DNA of 64,000 bases from Bacillota bacterium. GTDB taxonomy: Bacteria; Bacillota; Clostridia; Oscillospirales; Ruminococcaceae. Positions 60,962-64,000 of the stretch are shown one piece after another. The notes below the pieces were generated by a model. That model had not been told where the DNA came from and searched no databases. It saw only the letters and a program-made list of their open reading frames with translations. The stretch lies in the NCBI GenBank assembly GCA_023429785.1, contig JAEZDD010000004.1, positions 186,001 through 250,000 of the forward strand. Direction: 5' to 3'. The position numbers were made by a program, and so were the translations under genes. Position 1 is the first letter of the stretch. Each line of letters starts with the position of its first letter.

Positions 60962-62233
60962 CTATATTTTATTTAAATCGTCGGAAATTCTGTGGATATA
61001 TTCACGAAGAAGATGTATGCAGTCCTTTTCCTGAGAAACTCCACGAACAATATCCTCAGCGAGCGCCTTGCAGGTCGGAGCACCACAAGAGCCACAGTCG
61101 AGTCCGGGAAGTCTGGCGTTTATTTCTTCCGCCTTAGCCATCAAGGTCATGCTTTCAAGCATATCAGAGCCGAGATTAAATACCGGCTGATACTCAATCT
61201 TATTATTAAAAAACGCATTTTCAAGTATTTCATCGCCTAGATGAGTCCTGGCGACTGGGAGATATTTTCTGAGCCTTTTAAGCTTTGCTTTCGCAACATA
61301 AGGGTTTTCAACCTGTAACACACCGCCGACACAACCCCCGCTGCAAGCATTAAGCTCGATAAAATCAAGGTCAGAAAAGCGCTGGTCCTCAAGGTCCTCA
61401 AGAACACGGATTACGTTTTCTATTCCGTCGGCAGCCAGATAATTGTCGATGAGGAGTCCGCCCGCTTCACCGCCACTAGCCCCCCAGCTGATACCGATTT
61501 TACCGGAAATAGAAATCTCAGCTGTTTCGTCCTGAGTTTTTTTCATGAAAGGGAGGATTTTTGTATAAACGTCCTTCACAGCGACAACGCCGTCAATCTC
61601 GGAATGGTCGTTTGAAATAGGTGAAAATACAGCAGTAACCTTAGCGGGGCAAGGGGATATAAAGATGATGCCGATTTTTTCAGAGGGAAGACCTGTCTCA
61701 GCCATTGCTTTTTTTCGAGCCTGTAAAGCAGCGATATCAATAGGCGCATTTATAGGAATAAGGTGGTCAATAAGATTTGGGAACCGAACTCGTATAAGTC
61801 GGACAACAGATGGACAGGCAGTGCTGATAAAAGGCTTGCTCTCCTTATGCTGGTCGATATACTTTCTTGACATTTCGCTGACCATTTCAGCCGCACCGCT
61901 CACCTCATACACATCGTCAAAGCCCATTAGCTTCAAAGCACGAAGAACAATGTTCGTGTCGTCAAGATTATTAAACTGGCCATAAAAGGATGGCGCAGGC
62001 AAGGCGACAGTGTATTCAAACCTTTCGAGAACGCTAAGAGAATCATAGGTTGCTTTTTTCGCATGATGAGGGCATACACGAATACACTCACCGCAATCAA
62101 TACAGAATTTTTTTATTATGCTCGCCTTTCCGTTTCGAACTCTGATAGCTTGAGTAGGGCAACGCTTGATACAGTTAATGCAACCCTTGCATAAATCACT
62201 GTCGAGCCTGACTGAATTGAAAAAATTATCCGT
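60962..62233 (-). CDS. [FeFe]-hydrogenase-like sensor protein (HydS type) with non-canonical start
   Basis: If translated from ACG 62233 the protein has 423 residues: two [4Fe-4S] motifs (Cys15/18/21/25 and Cys44/47/50/54), a hydrogenase large-subunit domain, and a C-terminal four-cysteine cluster domain (Cys380, 383, 388, 405). The H-cluster cysteines match Cys140, Cys195, Cys297 and Cys301. The proton-transfer Cys of the TSCCP motif is replaced by Ala139 and the Glu of MPCxxKxxE by Ala201, as in sensory (group C) hydrogenases. No ATG, GTG or TTG occurs in frame before codon 78, yet GGAGG lies 8 bases before the ACG. It may sense H2 or redox state rather than turn over H2. Confidence 0.85.
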   Translation of the reverse strand, partial: TDNFFNSVRLDSDLCKGCINCIKRCPTQAIRVRNGKASIIKKFCIDCGECIRVCPHHAKKATYDSLSVLERFEYTVALPAPSFYGQFNNLDDTNIVLRALKLMGFDDVYEVSGAAEMVSEMSRKYIDQHKESKPFISTACPSVVRLIRVRFPNLIDHLIPINAPIDIAALQARKKAMAETGLPSEKIGIIFISPCPAKVTAVFSPISNDHSEIDGVVAVKDVYTKILPFMKKTQDETAEISISGKIGISWGASGGEAGGLLIDNYLAADGIENVIRVLEDLEDQRFSDLDFIELNACSGGCVGGVLQVENPYVAKAKLKRLRKYLPVARTHLGDEILENAFFNNKIEYQPVFNLGSDMLESMTLMAKAEEINARLPGLDCGSCGAPTCKALAEDIVRGVSQEKDCIHLLREYIHRISDDLNKI

Positions 62234-62268
62234 TTTTAAAGCCTCCTTACTGTTCTGATATAACTATC

Positions 62269-62691
62269 TTAAATGTTAATCTTCATTGTCACTGTTGTCC
62301 CGACGCCAATCTCAGTTTTGATATCCATATCATCAGAATATTTGTCCATATTAGGTAAGCCCATCCCCGCGCCGAAGCCAAGCGAGCGGACATTCTCAGT
62401 CGCTGTCGAATATCCCGCTTGCATTGCCTTTTCAATATCCTCAATCCCAGGGCCTGAATCCCTTAAAACCATTATAATTTCAGTCGGAGAAATGTCAACA
62501 TCGATTGTCCCGCCCTCAGCATGAATAACCATGTTGATTTCGCCCTCATACATCGCAATAGCAACCTTCCGGACAACCTCGGGGCTGACGCCCATCTGTT
62601 TAAGCTTTGATTTCAGGTCGCTTGATGCCTCGCCGGCTCTGGTGAAATCATCCCCGGAAATGTTATATGTAAAGTGCATAATACTGTTCAA
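62269..62691 (-). CDS. ATP-binding protein, anti-sigma-factor/histidine-kinase-like
   Basis: A 140-residue GHKL ATPase domain without a sensor or phospho-acceptor part, in the RsbW/SpoIIAB style: KVAIAMYEGEINMVIHA (N box), LRDSGPGIEDIE and GFGAGMGLPNMDKY. The frame starts with TTG 62691, overlapping the stop of the preceding gene (TTGA) behind a run of Gs; ATG 62679 is an alternative. It may act on a partner regulator in a hydrogen or redox sensing circuit with its neighbours. Confidence 0.85.
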   Translation of the reverse strand: MNSIMHFTYNISGDDFTRAGEASSDLKSKLKQMGVSPEVVRKVAIAMYEGEINMVIHAEGGTIDVDISPTEIIMVLRDSGPGIEDIEKAMQAGYSTATENVRSLGFGAGMGLPNMDKYSDDMDIKTEIGVGTTVTMKINI

Positions 62692-63038
62692 TTCGAAGCC
62701 CCCCCATGCAATCCGCTCTCATAAAGAATGCCACAGGCGGCAAACATCCTGTATTCAGTAGCAAGAAGGACAATTCCTCGTTCTTTCGCCAGCTCAATGA
62801 CGCTATCGTCCGGGATTTTTCCACGGACAAAGCAAATACAAATCATATCCATCATTTCAGCCGTCCTGACAACCTGAGGGTTGCATAAGCCGGTGATAAG
62901 AACAGACTGGTCTTTTACAAAAGCCAGAACGTCGCTCATCATATCAGAGCCGCACGCAGTATGAACCTCTTTTTCAACAAACTCCTCGCAGCATAAAACC
63001 TCAGCGTTAAGCAGTTTTTTTATATCCAATATCGTCAT
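62688..63038 (-). CDS. DRTGG-like domain protein (upstream copy)
   Basis: A 116-residue protein similar in kind to the one at 60614: TILDIKKLLNAEVLCCEEFV, then ACGSDMMSDVLAFVKDQSV, with a terminal segment that includes TEYRMFAACGILYESGL. It is the first gene of the sensory operon, behind a promoter at 63099. ATG 63038 has GGAGG 5 bases ahead; an ATG 5 codons upstream has no room for an RBS. Function unknown; the domain recurs in redox-sensing neighbourhoods. Confidence 0.68.
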   Translation of the reverse strand: MTILDIKKLLNAEVLCCEEFVEKEVHTACGSDMMSDVLAFVKDQSVLITGLCNPQVVRTAEMMDMICICFVRGKIPDDSVIELAKERGIVLLATEYRMFAACGILYESGLHGGASN

Positions 63039-63098
63039 AAAATCCTCCCGCAATTAAGTTATAACAAACAATTCAAACAAAGCGCATTTACTTTTTTT

Positions 63099-63127
63099 AG
63101 CATATCATTTTTTAAAAGTTTTGGCAA
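63099..63127 (-). promoter_or_regulatory. promoter of the sensory hydrogenase operon
   Basis: On the minus strand TTGCCA (63127-63122), a 17-base spacer and TATGCT (63104-63099), about 60 bases before ATG 63038. Confidence 0.65.
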
Positions 63128-63293
63128 TAGTTATATTGGAAACAAATAATTTTATCTGTTTTGACATAAAATTTACAAGAAAACTATAAATAGTGCTTAT
63201 AATCATATACAATCGAAGTATATTTTGTGCAAGTTATATAATAACATACCACTTAGTATGTCAAATATTTTTGTAGATTTTTTAACAAAGATG
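63128..63293. other. divergent control region between the sensory operon and the hydrogenase operon
   Basis: A 349-base gene-free gap (63039-63387) separates the two operons; this is its middle. It holds an inverted repeat ACATAC (63244-63249) with GTATGT (63256-63261), a possible plus-strand TTGACA (63161-63166) with TATAAA 18 bases on, and otherwise A/T-rich DNA. A perfect Rex site (TTGTTAA-N4-TTAACAA) was looked for and not found. Confidence 0.5.
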
Positions 63294-63302
63294 TGTTATA
63301 AT
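63294..63302 (+). promoter_or_regulatory. extended -10 promoter of the nuoE-like gene
   Basis: TGTTATAAT (63294-63302) fits an extended -10 (TGnTATAAT) without a good -35. It gives a leader of about 80 bases before ATG 63388. Confidence 0.55.
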
Positions 63303-63387
63303 TTGAACTGTATATGAGAGGGATTTAAAAACCAAATCATAATGCTGAAGCAATCAGTTTCGGCTAAAATTTCAAGGAGGTTCTAGA

Positions 63388-63882
63388 ATGGGTTCTACAA
63401 GTACTGTGCCATTCAACGGCACACCAGAACAAGAGGCAGAGTTAAAGCAGATTATTGCTGACAACAAAGATGAAAAAGGCGCATTAATGCCTGTTCTTCA
63501 AAAAGCACAGGATATTTATGGCTATCTTCCGATTGAAGTTCAAAAAATTATTGCGGCAGAGATGGATATTCCTCTCGAAAAAATCTATGGGGTAGTTACA
63601 TTCTATTCACAGTTTTCACTTCAGCCAAAGGGGAAGTACAAGATTTCAGTTTGTCTTGGAACAGCATGCTATGTTAAAGGTTCCGGAGATTTATTTGATA
63701 AGCTGGTTCAAAAGCTTGGCATAGCCGGCGGCGAATGCACAGAGGACGGAAAATTTTCACTTGAGGCTTGCCGTTGTATCGGTGCTTGCGGGCTTGCTCC
63801 AGTTCTCACTGTGAATGAAGATGTTTATGGACGTTTAACTGTTGATGACGTTGAAGGCATTCTCGCAAAATATAACGACTAA
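63388..63882 (+). CDS. NuoE/HydC-like [2Fe-2S] subunit of an electron-bifurcating hydrogenase
   Basis: A 164-residue thioredoxin-fold [2Fe-2S] protein with the expected ligands Cys89, Cys94, Cys130 and Cys134 (VCLGTACYVKGS and CRCIGACGLAP). In Clostridia such a gene often begins the operon for the HydABC bifurcating hydrogenase or for an NADH-dependent formate dehydrogenase; the following partial ATPase gene and the divergent hydrogenase-sensor operon favour HydC. AAGGAGG lies ahead of the ATG. The rest of the operon lies beyond the window. Confidence 0.9.
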   Translation: MGSTSTVPFNGTPEQEAELKQIIADNKDEKGALMPVLQKAQDIYGYLPIEVQKIIAAEMDIPLEKIYGVVTFYSQFSLQPKGKYKISVCLGTACYVKGSGDLFDKLVQKLGIAGGECTEDGKFSLEACRCIGACGLAPVLTVNEDVYGRLTVDDVEGILAKYND

Positions 63883-63885
63883 TCT

Positions 63886-64000
63886 ATGATGACTGAAATA
63901 TCGCTAAATATTTTAGATGTCGCTCAGAATTCCGTTCGTGCGAATGCAACGCTTATTATTATTAAGGTTGAGGCTGATACAAAAAAGGATAGGCTAACGG
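63886..64000 (+). CDS. ATP-binding (GHKL ATPase) protein, cut by window edge
   Basis: An open frame from ATG 63886 (or 63889) to the window end, 38 codons, reading MTEISLNILDVAQNSVRANA from its second ATG. This matches the N-terminus of GHKL ATPases that sit between hydC-like and hydB-like genes in Clostridia. It begins 3 bases after the nuoE-like stop. Only the N-box region is visible, so the call rests on pattern and context. Confidence 0.7.
   Translation, partial: MMTEISLNILDVAQNSVRANATLIIIKVEADTKKDRLT

Noticed and set aside
63039..63387. Rex binding site before the hydrogenase operon
   Set aside because: Only half-site-like TTAACAA is found; no TTGTTAA-N4-TTAACAA palindrome.

Overview
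The window (about 40% GC by eye) reads as a chromosomal segment of an anaerobic, probably spore-forming member of the Clostridia (Firmicutes), possibly Ruminococcaceae/Oscillospirales-like. The clues are a complete Rnf ferredoxin:NAD+ oxidoreductase operon, a gerA-type germinant receptor operon, SpoVT, NrdR, indolepyruvate:ferredoxin oxidoreductase, a bifurcating-hydrogenase type NuoE/HydC gene next to an [FeFe]-hydrogenase-like sensor, AGGAGG ribosome binding sites, frequent TTG/GTG starts and A/T-rich sigma-A promoters. No rRNA, tRNA, CRISPR array, insertion sequence or prophage was seen. The taxon is inferred from gene content only.

Layout. 1-6.7 kb: a cell-wall hydrolase-type LysM/G5 protein running off the left edge, luxS, a housekeeping operon (histidine phosphatase, tex, rluA-type synthase) and an XRE regulator. 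6.8-13 kb: a YjfB-like gene, rnfCDGEAB, two small coupled membrane genes and a hairpin-rich non-coding segment. 13-17.4 kb: the asp23-fakA-recG operon. 17.5-22.5 kb: the gerABC operon facing a DUF421/DUF4363 pair. 22.5-26 kb: nrdR, a DUF6514-like gene, a TIM-barrel isomerase, ldh and spoVT. 26-29.3 kb: a small surface-polysaccharide island with a broken glycosyltransferase. 29.3-34 kb: an XRE repressor, a SpoIID/LytB protein, aroF-tyrA with an operator-bearing promoter, and mgsA. 34-42 kb: a (deoxy)nucleoside salvage and uptake set (deoC, deoB, cdd, membrane protein, BMP lipoprotein, ABC ATPase, two permeases). 42-50 kb: ferredoxin, Hsp20, glmS, rpiB, tsaB, tsaE, a 59-residue DUF6440 gene, fhs and a RodA/FtsW gene. 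50-59 kb: two aryl-acid modules (iorA-iorB-ppnP-paaK-ACT, and an SSS symporter followed by a second paaK). 59-64 kb: a five-gene sensory hydrogenase operon divergent from the start of a hydrogenase operon.

How the genes fit together. Reduced ferredoxin is the common currency: IorAB makes or uses it, Rnf couples it to NAD+ and an ion gradient, and the divergent hydrogenase operon would couple it to H2. The two PaaK ligases, IorAB, the tandem-ACT protein and aroF-tyrA form an aromatic amino acid / aryl-acid theme. The deo genes, the nucleoside ABC transporter, rpiB and ppnP form a nucleoside and pentose-phosphate theme.

The observations I consider most worth pursuing are: (1) the sensory hydrogenase-like gene, whose H-cluster cysteines are kept while the proton-transfer Cys and Glu are replaced, and which has no ATG/GTG/TTG start but an ACG at ideal distance from a strong RBS; (2) the aroF promoter, with a 10-bp-arm palindrome across the spacer and -10 and a downstream short ORF rich in Phe/Tyr codons; (3) a nucleoside phosphorylase (ppnP) placed inside an aryl-acid operon while the deo operon lacks a phosphorylase; (4) a WalR-like box downstream of the LysM/G5 promoter; and (5) the hairpin-dense segment between the rnf cluster and recG.
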